Shown one piece after another: positions 42,314 to 51,221 of a stretch of 64,000 nucleotides of DNA (the stretch's first letter is position 1; each line of letters opens with the position of its first letter). The position numbers and the translations under genes are program-made. The stretch spans positions 1 to 64,000 of the forward strand of contig NZ_JAAAFX010000015.1 of NCBI RefSeq assembly GCF_019352895.1, read 5' to 3'. The DNA comes from Variovorax boronicumulans. Its GTDB lineage: Bacteria > Pseudomonadota > Gammaproteobacteria > Burkholderiales > Burkholderiaceae_C. Below the pieces are notes generated by a model that worked only from the letters and a program-made list of their open reading frames with translations, made no database searches and had not been told where the DNA came from.

Positions 42314-44122
42314 ATGAACGAGACAAAAAAGACAGCGGTGGGCGCACGCGCGCTCGCTTCGACATTGGCGGCAACCGCCTGCCTGGTCCTCGCGGCCTGC
42401 GGCGGTTCCGGTGGCTCGTCCCAGGCGGCACCGACGCCGCCACCCACCACCCCGACCCCCACGCCGCCGGCCGCCGACGGGCCGATGGTGCGCCAGACCA
42501 CGGCCGGCAAGATCGAGGGCGTGGACGACAGCGCGCGCACCGGCACCTGGTCCTGGAAGGGCGTTCCCTTCGCCAAGCCGCCGGTCGGCGCCCTGCGCTG
42601 GCGCGCACCGGTCGAGCCCGAGGCCTGGAGCGGCATCCGCCCCGCGGCGACCTTCGGCAACGCCTGCCTGCAGCTCGGGCGCCTGTTCGGCCCAGGCGAG
42701 AACAACACCTACGACGCCACCATCGGCACCACGCTGGGCCAGCCGGTGGGCAGCGAGGACTGCCTGTATGTCAACGTCTGGCGCCCGGCCACCACCGACG
42801 CGAAGCTGCCGGTGCTGCTGTTCGTCCACGGCGGCAGCAACATCTCGGGCTACACGGCCGACCCGCTGTACGACGGCGCGGCCCTGGCCAAGGCCGCCAA
42901 CGCGGTGGTGATCACCACCAACTACCGGCTCGGCCTGCTGGGCTTCCTGAACGTGCCGCAGCTGCGCACCGGCGGGACGGCGGGCGACGACTCGGGCAAC
43001 TTCGCGCTGCTCGACATCCTGGCGGCCCTGCGCTACATCCAGGCCAACGCCGCGGCCTTCGGCGGCGATGCGGGCAACGTCACGCTGTCGGGCGAATCGG
43101 CCGGCGCCACCAACCTGCTGGCGCTGATGACCTCGCCGATGGCCAAGGGGCTGTTCCACAAGGTCTTCGAGATGAGCGGCGGGATCTCGCTGGCGAGCAA
43201 CCTGCCAACCGGCACGCTGCCGACGCTGACGCCGGCCTCGACGAAGCAGGGCGAAACCCTGCTCGAGAGGTTGCTGGTCGCCGACGGCACGGCAGTGGAT
43301 GTCGCGGCCGCGCGCACCTACCTGGCGACACGCACCCCCGCCCAGGTGGCCGACTACCTGCGCGCCCAGGAGGGCAAGGCGCTGCTGCGCGTGGTCCAGG
43401 CCGCGGGCCTGAACAGCGCGAATCCCATTCCCGACGGCACGGTGATCCCGACCGACCCGATCGGCGCCATCGCCGCCGGCAACTACATCCAGGTGCCGGC
43501 CCTGACCGGCAACACGCGCGACGAGGGCAAGCTGTTCGCGGGCCTGCTGGGTTCGCTCGGCATCCCGGGTTTCAAGGCAGGCTGGATCGTCGACGACGCC
43601 AAGCGCTTCAAGATGATGTACGACTACAACCCCGATGCGGCGCCCACGCTCACCGTGGAAGACATCATCGACCCTTCCTACCTGCCGGTAGACACGGTGG
43701 GAACGGGCTACAACGCGGCCACCGGCCTGATCACGCGCGGCCTGTTCGAGGCCAACCGCGACAACCTGCTGGGCGCGATGAAGCAGCACCAGTCGAACAT
43801 CTGGCACTACCGCTTCGACTGGGCCCAGGCCCCGTCACCGTGGAACGATGTCTACGGCGCGGCCCATGCCTTCGACCTGGCCTTCGTGTTCGGCAACTTC
43901 GGCCCGGCGCTGCTCACCAACGCCGAGTTCAGCCAGGCCAACAAGCCCGGGCGGATCGCGTTGTCGAACGCGGTCATGGCCAGCGTCGGCGCCTTCATGC
44001 GCAACGGCGACCCGAACACGCCGGCGCTGGGCGCGAACTGGGCGCCCTGGCCGGCGCAATTGCGGCTCGACGCCACGCTGTCGGACGCGAAGATCACGCC
44101 CGTGGCCGCCGCGCCGAATTGA
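42314..44122 (+). CDS. Exported carboxylesterase (type B, lipoprotein)
   Basis: A 602-residue carboxylesterase/lipase-type-B hydrolase with a lipobox LAAC (C29) followed by a Thr/Pro-rich linker (to about 55), so the enzyme is anchored on the cell surface or in the periplasm. The nucleophile is S262 in GESAGAT. FVHGGSN (about residue 173) forms the oxyanion hole, and the catalytic histidine is probably in GAAHAFDL. It would release an acid from an ester outside the cell, for uptake by the downstream transporter. ATG 42314 is used; an in-frame GTG at 42299 is possible. Confidence 0.9.
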   Translation: MNETKKTAVGARALASTLAATACLVLAACGGSGGSSQAAPTPPPTTPTPTPPAADGPMVRQTTAGKIEGVDDSARTGTWSWKGVPFAKPPVGALRWRAPVEPEAWSGIRPAATFGNACLQLGRLFGPGENNTYDATIGTTLGQPVGSEDCLYVNVWRPATTDAKLPVLLFVHGGSNISGYTADPLYDGAALAKAANAVVITTNYRLGLLGFLNVPQLRTGGTAGDDSGNFALLDILAALRYIQANAAAFGGDAGNVTLSGESAGATNLLALMTSPMAKGLFHKVFEMSGGISLASNLPTGTLPTLTPASTKQGETLLERLLVADGTAVDVAAARTYLATRTPAQVADYLRAQEGKALLRVVQAAGLNSANPIPDGTVIPTDPIGAIAAGNYIQVPALTGNTRDEGKLFAGLLGSLGIPGFKAGWIVDDAKRFKMMYDYNPDAAPTLTVEDIIDPSYLPVDTVGTGYNAATGLITRGLFEANRDNLLGAMKQHQSNIWHYRFDWAQAPSPWNDVYGAAHAFDLAFVFGNFGPALLTNAEFSQANKPGRIALSNAVMASVGAFMRNGDPNTPALGANWAPWPAQLRLDATLSDAKITPVAAAPN

Positions 44123-44226
44123 GCGTGCCGTCCAGTGCGGGTTTGTGTCATTGTGGAAGCTTCAAAAGCTTGCGTGAATCTGCGGTCGGTAAGCTTTTCA
44201 AAGTTATTTCACACAGGAGTTTGTAG

Positions 44227-45870
44227 ATGCTGGGTTTGATGCAAGACCAACCGTTGTTGATTTCGTCCCTGATCGAATTCGCCGAACGTCACCACGGCGA
44301 CGGCGAAATCGTGTCGCGGCGGGTCGAAGGCGACATTCACCGCTACACCTGGGCCGACGTGGCCCGGCGTTCGCGCCAGGTGGCCAGTGCGCTGGACGGC
44401 GAGAACCTGCTGTTCAGCGACCGTATCGCCACGCTGGCGTGGAACGGCTACCGTCACCTGGAGCTCTACTACGGGGTCTCGGGTTCGGGCCGCGTGCTGC
44501 ACACCATCAATCCGCGCCTCCACCCCGAGCAGATCGCCTGGATCGCCAACCATGCCGAAGACCAGATCCTGTGCTTCGACCTGAGCTTCCTGCCGCTGGT
44601 GCAGGCCGTGCATGCCAAGTGCGCCACGGTCAAGAAGTGGATCGCGCTGTGCGACGCCGACAAGCTGCCGGCCGACAGCGGCATCCCCGGACTGGTCAGC
44701 TACGAGGCCTGGATCGGCGACCAGCCCACCGACTACGCCTGGCCCAGCTTCGACGAGAACTCGGCCTCCAGCATGTGCTACACCAGCGGCACCACGGGCA
44801 ACCCCAAGGCCGCGCTCTACAGCCATCGCTCGACCATCCTGCACGCCTACGCGGCCGCTCTGCCCGACGTCATGGGCCTGTCTGCACGTGATTCGGTGCT
44901 GCCGGTGGTGCCGATGTTCCACGTCAACGCCTGGGGCATCCCGTACTCGGCCGCGCTGACCGGTGCCAAGGTGGTCTTCCCCGGCCCGGCGCTCGACGGC
45001 AAGTCGGTCTACGAACTGATCGAGGCCGAGAAGGTGACCTACGCCGCCGGCGTGCCCACCGTCTGGCAGATGCTGCTCACGCACATGAAGCCGGCCGGCC
45101 TGCGTTTCACGACGCTCAAGCGCACGGTGATCGGCGGCTCGGCCTGCCCGCCGGCCATGATCCATGCCTTCCAGCAGGACTATGGCGTCGAGGTGCTGCA
45201 CGCCTGGGGCATGACCGAGATGAGCCCGCTGGGCACGCTGTGCACGCTCAAGAACAAGCACCTGTCGATGTCGGCCGATGCGCAGGATGCGATCCGCCTC
45301 AAGCAGGGCCGGGCGATCTTCGGCGTCGACATGAAGATCGTCGACGGCGACGGCAAGGAACTGCCCTGGGACGGCAAGGCCTACGGCGACCTGCTGGTCA
45401 AGGGACCGTGGATCGTCAAGGAATACTTCAAGGCCGAGGGCGGCAACCCGCTGGTGCCCGACGCGCAGGGCCGCGGCTGGTTCCCCACGGGCGACGTGGC
45501 GACCATCGACGCCGACGGCTTCCTGCAGATCACCGACCGCAGCAAGGACGTGATCAAGTCCGGCGGCGAGTGGATCAGCTCGATCGACATCGAGAACATC
45601 GCGGTCGCGCATCCGGCGATCGCCATGGCGGCCTGCATCGGCGTGTTCCATCCCAAGTGGGACGAGCGCCCGGTGGTGGCAGTGGTCAAGCGCCCGGGCG
45701 CCGAGGTCACGCGCGAGGAACTGCTCAAGTTCTACGAAGGCAAGACCGCCAAGTGGCAGATCCCCGACGACGTGATCTTCGTCGAGGCGATCCCGATCGG
45801 TGCCACTGGCAAGATCCTCAAGACCAAGCTGCGCGAGCAGCTCAAGGGCTACAAGCTGCCCGGGCTCTGA
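44227..45870 (+). CDS. Acyl-CoA ligase (AMP-forming, AlkK/DmdB-like)
   Basis: A 547-residue ANL-superfamily ligase that activates a carboxylic acid with ATP and CoA. The P-loop YTSGTTGNPKA is at 185-195. HAWGMTEMSPLG (about 322-333), the hinge TDRSKDVIKSGGEWISS (about 436-452) and the catalytic lysine near the end (GKILKTKL) complete the set. It resembles the medium-chain (AlkK) and methylthiopropionate (DmdB) types; chain length is not readable. An ACACAGGAG ribosome site precedes ATG 44227. It lies between an exported esterase and Liv-type uptake genes. Confidence 0.92.
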   Translation: MLGLMQDQPLLISSLIEFAERHHGDGEIVSRRVEGDIHRYTWADVARRSRQVASALDGENLLFSDRIATLAWNGYRHLELYYGVSGSGRVLHTINPRLHPEQIAWIANHAEDQILCFDLSFLPLVQAVHAKCATVKKWIALCDADKLPADSGIPGLVSYEAWIGDQPTDYAWPSFDENSASSMCYTSGTTGNPKAALYSHRSTILHAYAAALPDVMGLSARDSVLPVVPMFHVNAWGIPYSAALTGAKVVFPGPALDGKSVYELIEAEKVTYAAGVPTVWQMLLTHMKPAGLRFTTLKRTVIGGSACPPAMIHAFQQDYGVEVLHAWGMTEMSPLGTLCTLKNKHLSMSADAQDAIRLKQGRAIFGVDMKIVDGDGKELPWDGKAYGDLLVKGPWIVKEYFKAEGGNPLVPDAQGRGWFPTGDVATIDADGFLQITDRSKDVIKSGGEWISSIDIENIAVAHPAIAMAACIGVFHPKWDERPVVAVVKRPGAEVTREELLKFYEGKTAKWQIPDDVIFVEAIPIGATGKILKTKLREQLKGYKLPGL

Positions 45871-45890
45871 AACCCTGTCGGCGCGGCTTT

Positions 45891-45906
45891 CCTACCGAAG
45901 GGTAGG
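45891..45906. promoter_or_regulatory. Palindrome CTACC-N4-GGTAG after the ligase gene
   Basis: CCTACC-GAAG-GGTAGG is a 6-bp inverted repeat, 21 bases past the ligase stop and 95 bases before the first binding-protein gene. The same CTACC-N4-GGTAG recurs 20 bases after the first binding-protein gene. It may be a shared operator or a short RNA hairpin. Confidence 0.4.
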
Positions 45907-46001
45907 TCGACCGTGCCGATGGCCTTCCGCGCGGGCCGTGGCCTGAACCCCTGGCCCGCGATTCTTTTCCGTTCTATTTCATCGCAGGAGACAAAACAGT
46001 C

Positions 46002-47234
46002 ATGAAGTTCCCGTTGCAGGCCGTCGCAGCCGTCGTTCTCGTATCCGCCGCCGCAGGCGCATTCGCCCAAAAGGGCGAGACGGTCAAGATTGCCTGGCTC
46101 GACCCGCTGTCCGGCCTGATGGCCGCCGTGGGCACCAACCAGCTCAAGACCACGCAGTACTTCGCCGAAGAGTTCAACAGGAAGAACCTCTCGGGTGTGA
46201 AGTTCGAGATCGTCGCCATCGACAACAAGCTGAGCCCGCAGGAAACCACCAGCGCGCTGCGCTCGGCCATGGACCAGGGCGCCCGCTACGTGATGCAGGG
46301 CAACGGTTCGGGTCCGGCGCTGGCGATCATGGATGCGATCGAGAAGAACAACGCGCGCAATCCGGGCAAGGAAATGCTCTACATGAACTACGCGGCGGTC
46401 GATCCCGACCTGACCAACGCCAAGTGCAGCTACTGGCACTTCCGCGTGGACGCCGACACCTCGATGAAGATGGAAGCCCTGACCACCTTCATGAAGGACC
46501 AGACCGACATCAAGAAGGTCTACCTGATCAACCAGAACTACGCGCACGGCCAGCAGGTTGCGAAGTACGCCAAGGAAAACCTCAAGGTCAAGCGGCCCGA
46601 TGTGCAGATCGTCGGCGACGACCTGCATCCGCTGGCCCAGGTGCGCGACTTCGCGCCCTACATTGCCAAGATCAAGCAGTCGGGCGCCGACACCGTGATC
46701 ACCGGCAACTGGGGCTCCGACCTGTCGCTGCTGATCAAGGCCGCCAATGACGCGGGCCTGAGCAACGTCAAGTTCTACACCTACTACGCCTACGGCGCGG
46801 GTGCGCCGACGGCCATGGGCGCGGCCTCCGAGGGCAAGGTCTACACCGTCAGCTACGCCCACTACAACATGGGTGGCGACATGCAGAAGAGCATCGACGG
46901 CTACAAGAAGAAGCTCAACGACGACATGGTCCAGACCTCGATCCACCATGTGTTCGCGCTGCTCGACAACGCCTTCGCGCAGACCAAGTCGACCGACCCG
47001 GTCAAGGTCGCGGCGGCGCTGGAAGGCATGAAGCTCAAGAGCTTCAACGGCGAGATCGAGATGCGCAAGTCCGACCACCAGCTGCAGCAGGGCCTCTACA
47101 TCACGCGCTGGGAGAAGAAGAGCGCGAAGTACCCCTACGATGCCGAGAACACCGGCTACACGCTGGCGCCGGTCAAGTACTACGAGTCCTACGTAGCCAG
47201 CACGCCGACCTCGTGCCAGATGAAGCGTCCCTGA
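46002..47234 (+). CDS. Liv-type ABC transporter binding protein, copy 1
   Basis: A 410-residue periplasmic binding protein of the branched-chain amino-acid family (type I fold). The signal peptide ends near residue 22 (AGAFAQ). The mature N-terminus KGETVKIAWLDPLSGLMA is typical of Leu/Ile/Val- and urea/amide-type receptors, and DNKLSPQETTSALR follows the first lobe. It is the first of two tandem paralogues that share long identical stretches. Given the genes around it, the ligand may be an organic acid and not an amino acid. Confidence 0.92.
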   Translation: MKFPLQAVAAVVLVSAAAGAFAQKGETVKIAWLDPLSGLMAAVGTNQLKTTQYFAEEFNRKNLSGVKFEIVAIDNKLSPQETTSALRSAMDQGARYVMQGNGSGPALAIMDAIEKNNARNPGKEMLYMNYAAVDPDLTNAKCSYWHFRVDADTSMKMEALTTFMKDQTDIKKVYLINQNYAHGQQVAKYAKENLKVKRPDVQIVGDDLHPLAQVRDFAPYIAKIKQSGADTVITGNWGSDLSLLIKAANDAGLSNVKFYTYYAYGAGAPTAMGAASEGKVYTVSYAHYNMGGDMQKSIDGYKKKLNDDMVQTSIHHVFALLDNAFAQTKSTDPVKVAAALEGMKLKSFNGEIEMRKSDHQLQQGLYITRWEKKSAKYPYDAENTGYTLAPVKYYESYVASTPTSCQMKRP

Positions 47235-47253
47235 GATGGTGCACGGCGAAGTT

Positions 47254-47275
47254 CTACCGCGCGGTAGGATTTTTC
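47254..47275 (+). promoter_or_regulatory. Palindrome CTACCGCGCGGTAG followed by a T run
   Basis: CTACCGCGCGGTAG (47254-47267) is a perfect 14-base palindrome, followed by GATTTTT. It lies 20 bases after the first binding-protein gene. As RNA it would be a short terminator or attenuator; as DNA it matches the operator-like element at 45891. Confidence 0.45.
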
Positions 47276-47337
47276 CGTGCCGCCTGTCGCGTGGGCGATA
47301 GAAACGCTCTCTCCGAGGCGGCCGTTACGGGCATTCC

Positions 47338-47367
47338 CTGACGGTCCGACCTGCAAAGGCTTGTAAT
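47338..47367 (+). promoter_or_regulatory. Putative sigma-70 promoter of the second binding protein
   Basis: CTGACG (47338-47343) and TGTAAT (47362-47367) are separated by 18 bases, about 38 bases before the start of the second binding-protein gene. The -10 matches five of six consensus bases; the -35 is weaker. It would allow separate expression of the second copy. Confidence 0.35.
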
Positions 47368-47404
47368 CTCGCTCGCACTCAGACCAACGACCCAGGAGAC
47401 AACC

Positions 47405-48637
47405 ATGCAATTTCCAGTCAAGTTTCTCGCCGCCTCCCTGATTGCCGCCAGCGCCGCCGGCGCCTGGGCCCAGCAGGGCGAAACCGTGAAGATCGCATGG
47501 CTCGATCCGCTGTCGGGCCTGATGGCCTCGGTCGGGACCAACCAGCTCAAGACCTTCCAGTTCCTGGCCGAGGAGTTCAACAAGAAGAACGTGGCCGGCG
47601 TGAAGTTCGAGATCATCGGCATCGACAACAAGCTGAGCCCCCAGGAAACCACCAGCGCGCTGCGCTCGGCCATGGACCAGGGCGCCCGCTACGTGGTGCA
47701 GGGCAACGGCTCGGGCCCGGCGCTGGCGATCATGGACGCGCTCGAGAAGCACAACGCGCGCAACCCCGGCAAGGAAGTGCTGTACGTCAACTACGCCGCG
47801 GTCGACCCCGACCTGACCAACAGCAAGTGCAGCTACTGGCACTTCCGGCTCGACGCCGACACCTCGATGAAGATGGAAGCCCTGACCACCTTCATGAAGG
47901 ACCAGGCCGACATCAAGAAGGTCTACCTGATCAACCAGAACTACGCGCACGGCCAGCAGGTCTCGAAGTACGCCAAGGAAAACCTCAAGGCCAAGCGGCC
48001 CGATGTGCAGATCGTCGGCGACGACCTGCATCCGCTGGCCCAGGTGCGCGACTTCGCGCCCTACATCGCCAAGATCAAGCAGTCGGGCGCCGACTCGGTG
48101 ATCACCGGCAACTGGGGCTCCGACCTGGCGCTGCTGATCAAGGCCTCGAACGACGCCGGCCTGAACGTCAAGTTCTACACCTACTACGCCGTGACCACCG
48201 GCACGCCGACCGCCATGGGCGCGGCCTCCGACGGCAAGGTCTACCAGGTGGGCTACAGCCACTACAACGCGCCCGGCCCGATGGTGCCGCTGATGGCCGA
48301 GTTCAAGAAGAAGTTCAACGACGACCTGTACACGGCCGACGTGTACACCGTCTACGCCATGCTGAGCGAGGCCTTTGTGCGCGTGAAGTCGACCGAGCCG
48401 GCCAAGGTGGCGGCGGTGCTCGAAGGCATGAAGTTCAAGAGCTTCAACGGCGACGTCGAGATGCGCAAGGCCGACCACCAGCTGCAGCAGGGCTTGTTCA
48501 TCACGCGCTGGCAGAAGACCGATGCCAAGAACCCCTACAGCCCGGAGAACACCGGCTACACGCTGGCACCGGTCAAGTACTACGAGGCCTATGTATCGAG
48601 CACGCCCACCAGCTGCGAGATGAAGCGGCCCTCCTGA
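47405..48637 (+). CDS. Liv-type ABC transporter binding protein, copy 2
   Basis: A 410-residue paralogue of the preceding gene, same length. The signal peptide ends AGAWAQ (residue 22). Most of the first 235 residues match copy 1, and a stretch of about 100 bases near 47987 is nearly identical in DNA to one near 46589. About residues 255-340, which include ligand-site parts, differ most. Recent duplication followed by change of specificity, or gene conversion of the core, is the likely history. A strong terminator follows before livH. GGAGACAACC precedes ATG 47405. Confidence 0.92.
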   Translation: MQFPVKFLAASLIAASAAGAWAQQGETVKIAWLDPLSGLMASVGTNQLKTFQFLAEEFNKKNVAGVKFEIIGIDNKLSPQETTSALRSAMDQGARYVVQGNGSGPALAIMDALEKHNARNPGKEVLYVNYAAVDPDLTNSKCSYWHFRLDADTSMKMEALTTFMKDQADIKKVYLINQNYAHGQQVSKYAKENLKAKRPDVQIVGDDLHPLAQVRDFAPYIAKIKQSGADSVITGNWGSDLALLIKASNDAGLNVKFYTYYAVTTGTPTAMGAASDGKVYQVGYSHYNAPGPMVPLMAEFKKKFNDDLYTADVYTVYAMLSEAFVRVKSTEPAKVAAVLEGMKFKSFNGDVEMRKADHQLQQGLFITRWQKTDAKNPYSPENTGYTLAPVKYYEAYVSSTPTSCEMKRPS

Positions 48638-48659
48638 CGCGCACCCGCGCCTGAGTGTC

Positions 48660-48695
48660 GAGGCCCGACTTCACAACTCGGGCCTTTTTCTTTTC
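48660..48695 (+). terminator. Intrinsic terminator after the second binding protein
   Basis: AGGCCCGA (48661-48668), a 9-base loop, TCGGGCCT (48678-48685), then TTTTCTTTTC. It lies 23 bases after the stop codon and ends 17 bases before the livH start. It should reduce permease expression relative to the binding proteins, or separate the two transcripts. Confidence 0.85.
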
Positions 48696-48711
48696 ACCAC
48701 CGTACGGAACG

Positions 48712-49665
48712 ATGAACGTCGAATTCTTTGTCATCTCCCTGCTCAACGGCGTCAGCTACGGGCTGCTGCTGTTCATGCTGAGCTCGGGCCTCACGCTCAT
48801 CTTCAGCATGATGGGCGTGCTCAACTTTGCGCACACCAGCTTCTACATGCTCGGTGCCTACCTGGCTTACACGATCTCGGGCCTGGTCGGCTTCTGGCCG
48901 GCCCTGATCCTCGCGCCCCTGGTCGTGTTCGCGCTGGGCGCCGCCTTCGAGCGCTACAGCCTGCGCCGGGTCCACAAGTACGGCCATGTGCCGGAGCTGC
49001 TGGTGACCTTCGGCCTCTCGTACCTGATCCTCGAGGTGGTGCAGCTGCTGTGGGGCCGCTCGACGGTGCCCTACGGCCTGCCGACCCAGTTGCAGGGTCC
49101 GCTGTTCACGCTCTACGGCACGCAGTTCCCCAAGTCGCGTTCCTTCATCATGCTGGTCGCCATGCTGATGCTGGTGTCGGTGTGGCTGCTGCTCACGCGC
49201 ACCCGCATCGGGCTGGTGATCCAGGCCGCGCTCAAGAACCCGGAAATGGTCGAGGCGCTGGGCCACAACGTGCCGCGCGTGTTCATGCTGGTGTTCGGCG
49301 GCGGTGCGGCGCTGGCCGGGCTGGCCGGCGTGATCGGTGGCAACACCTACGTCACCGAGCCGGCGATGGCCGCCTCGGTGGGCTCGATCATCTTCGTGGT
49401 GGTGGTGGTCGGCGGCATGGGCTCGCTGGCCGGCGCCTTCCTGGCGTCGCTGCTGATCGGCATCGTCCAGACCTTCGCCGTGGCCATGGACTATTCGGTC
49501 GCCACCGGGCTCCAGGGCCTGGGCGTGGCCGTGACCGAGCAGACCTTCGGCTACGAGCTGATGAAGCTCACCATCTCGCAGGTCGCCCCGATCCTGCCGT
49601 ACCTGTTCCTCGTGCTGATCCTGATTTTCCGCCCTAAAGGCCTGCTCGGCACCCGCGAAGATTGA
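48712..49665 (+). CDS. livH: Branched-chain-type ABC permease LivH
   Basis: A 317-residue inner-membrane permease of the LivH family, with eight or so hydrophobic helices. NGVSYGLLLFMLSSGLTLIF near the N-terminus and VVVVVGGMGSLAGAFLASLL (about 225-245) are typical. The start ATG 48712 follows the terminator; an in-frame start at 48655 would put 19 residues encoded by that hairpin onto the protein. livM comes 236 bases later, after a double repeat element. Confidence 0.93.
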   Translation: MNVEFFVISLLNGVSYGLLLFMLSSGLTLIFSMMGVLNFAHTSFYMLGAYLAYTISGLVGFWPALILAPLVVFALGAAFERYSLRRVHKYGHVPELLVTFGLSYLILEVVQLLWGRSTVPYGLPTQLQGPLFTLYGTQFPKSRSFIMLVAMLMLVSVWLLLTRTRIGLVIQAALKNPEMVEALGHNVPRVFMLVFGGGAALAGLAGVIGGNTYVTEPAMAASVGSIIFVVVVVGGMGSLAGAFLASLLIGIVQTFAVAMDYSVATGLQGLGVAVTEQTFGYELMKLTISQVAPILPYLFLVLILIFRPKGLLGTRED

Positions 49666-49673
49666 GATGAAGA

Positions 49674-49757
49674 ACCACCCCCGAAGCGCCTGCGGCGCCT
49701 CCCCCTCGAGGGGGCGATACCAGCGGCCCGACAAAGCCGGTTCCGCGGTATCCCTGG
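49674..49757 (+). repeat. 84-bp intergenic repeat, copy 1 of tandem pair
   Basis: The unit contains three hairpins: GCGC-ctgc-GGCGC type, CCCCCTCGAGGGGG, and GCGGCCCGA...AAGCCGGTTCCGC. It abuts a second copy exactly. About 80 of 84 positions agree between copies. A more divergent copy lies in the sbp-cysT gap. It is non-coding, as it separates livH from livM. Confidence 0.9.
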
Positions 49758-49841
49758 ACCACCCCCGATGCGCCTGCGGCGCTTCCCCCTCAAGGGGGCG
49801 ATACCAGCGGCCCGGCAAAGCCGGTTCCGCGGTATCCCTGG
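49758..49841 (+). repeat. 84-bp intergenic repeat, copy 2 of tandem pair
   Basis: The second 84-base unit begins immediately after the first. The four differences I count are A/T in GAAGCG/GATGCG, C/T before the CCCCCT arm, G/A in CTCGAG/CTCAAG, and A/G in CCCGACA/CCCGGCA. The third difference weakens the middle hairpin slightly. The 60 bases after it, up to livM, hold nothing that I can assign. Confidence 0.9.
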
Positions 49842-49901
49842 CCTCGAGATCTGCCGGTTTCATGTGTCGTGTGTCACGCAATGGCGTGCTGGAAAACTGA
49901 G

Positions 49902-51221
49902 ATGAATTCAATTGCATCCGCGTCGGCGCCCGTGCGCTACCACCGCTTCAAGCCCTGGAACCTCGGCCGCATCCTGGTGTGGTCGCTGTTCGCCATCGCG
50001 CTGATCGTCGCGCCGATGCTGTTCCGCAGCAGCCTGGCGCTGACCATGCTCTCGCAGATCGGCTACCTGATCATCATCTGCCTGAGCTACAACATGCTGC
50101 TGGGGCAGGGCGGCATGCTGAGCTTCGGCCATGCGGTCTACACCGGCCTGGGCTCCTTCATCGCCATCCACACCATGAACCTGGCGGCCAAGGGCAGCAT
50201 CCCGGTGCCGCTGGTGCTGATCCCGCTGGTCGGCGGGCTGGGCGGCATGTTCTTCGCGATCCTGTTTGGCTACGTCACGACCAAGAAGTCGGGCACCACC
50301 TTCGCGATGATCACGCTGGGCCTGGGCGAACTGGTGGCCTCGATGGCGCTGATGTTCCCCACCTTCTTCGGTGGCGAGGGCGGCATCACCACCAACCGGG
50401 TCTACGGCACGCCTCTCTTCGGCCTGGACTTCGGCTCGCAGACGCAGGTGTACTACCTGATCGCGGTCTACTGCTTCATCTGCACCGCGCTGATGTTCGC
50501 CTTCACCGGCACGCCGCTGGGCCGGATCCTGAACGCGGTGCGCGACAACCCCGAGCGCGTCGAGTTCATCGGCTACAACACGCAGCGCGTGCGCTACACG
50601 GCCTTCATCATCGCGGGATTCTTCGCCGGCATCGGCGGCGGGCTGGCCTCGATCAACTTCGAGATCGTCAACGCCGCCGACAGCCTCAACGGCCTGCGCT
50701 CGGGCGGCTACCTGCTGTTCACCTTCCTGGGCGGCGCGACCTTCTTCTTCGGGCCGATCATCGGCGCGGTGCTGCTGGTGTTTGCCTCGATCCTGCTGTC
50801 CGAGCTCAGCAAGGCCTGGCTGCTGTACCTGGGCCTGATCTTCCTGTTCATGGTGATGTTCGCGCCGGGCGGCGTGGCCAGCCTGATCATGATGAACCTG
50901 CGGGTGGCCAAGTTCGGCCTCTTCAAGCCCTTCTGGAAGCTCTACGCCGGGCTGTTCGCGACCGGTGCCGTGCTGGTCGCCGGCGTGGCCAGCGTGGTCG
51001 AGATGATCTATCACATGCAGCTCAACGCGGCCCTGGGCCCGACGGTGCGCTTCTTCGGTTTCACGCTCGACACCTCGAGTGCGACGACCTGGGCGGTCTC
51101 GATCGGCCTGATGGTGGTCGGCGGGGTGTTGATGGAAATCGTGCGTCGCCGCTTCGTGCGCGAATGGGGCGCGGCACAGGAAGTGATCGAGCGCGAGATC
51201 AAGCGCGGGGAGACGGCATGA
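49902..51221 (+). CDS. livM: Branched-chain-type ABC permease LivM, extended
   Basis: A 439-residue permease that pairs with LivH. The core (about 20-335) has the LivM pattern MLLGQGGMLSFGHAVYTGLG and GYNTQRVRYTAFIIAGFFAG. A C-terminal extension of about 100 residues with two more hydrophobic helices is unusual; typical LivM proteins end near residue 330-350. ATG 49902 is right after a short unrelated frame. The stop overlaps the livG start (ATGA). Confidence 0.92.
   Translation: MNSIASASAPVRYHRFKPWNLGRILVWSLFAIALIVAPMLFRSSLALTMLSQIGYLIIICLSYNMLLGQGGMLSFGHAVYTGLGSFIAIHTMNLAAKGSIPVPLVLIPLVGGLGGMFFAILFGYVTTKKSGTTFAMITLGLGELVASMALMFPTFFGGEGGITTNRVYGTPLFGLDFGSQTQVYYLIAVYCFICTALMFAFTGTPLGRILNAVRDNPERVEFIGYNTQRVRYTAFIIAGFFAGIGGGLASINFEIVNAADSLNGLRSGGYLLFTFLGGATFFFGPIIGAVLLVFASILLSELSKAWLLYLGLIFLFMVMFAPGGVASLIMMNLRVAKFGLFKPFWKLYAGLFATGAVLVAGVASVVEMIYHMQLNAALGPTVRFFGFTLDTSSATTWAVSIGLMVVGGVLMEIVRRRFVREWGAAQEVIEREIKRGETA

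Noticed and set aside
44157-44198. Three AAGCTT hexamers within 42 bases before the acyl-CoA ligase gene.
   Set aside because: Spacings of 9 and 25 bases do not fit a helical operator pattern; noted only as an AT-rich promoter region.
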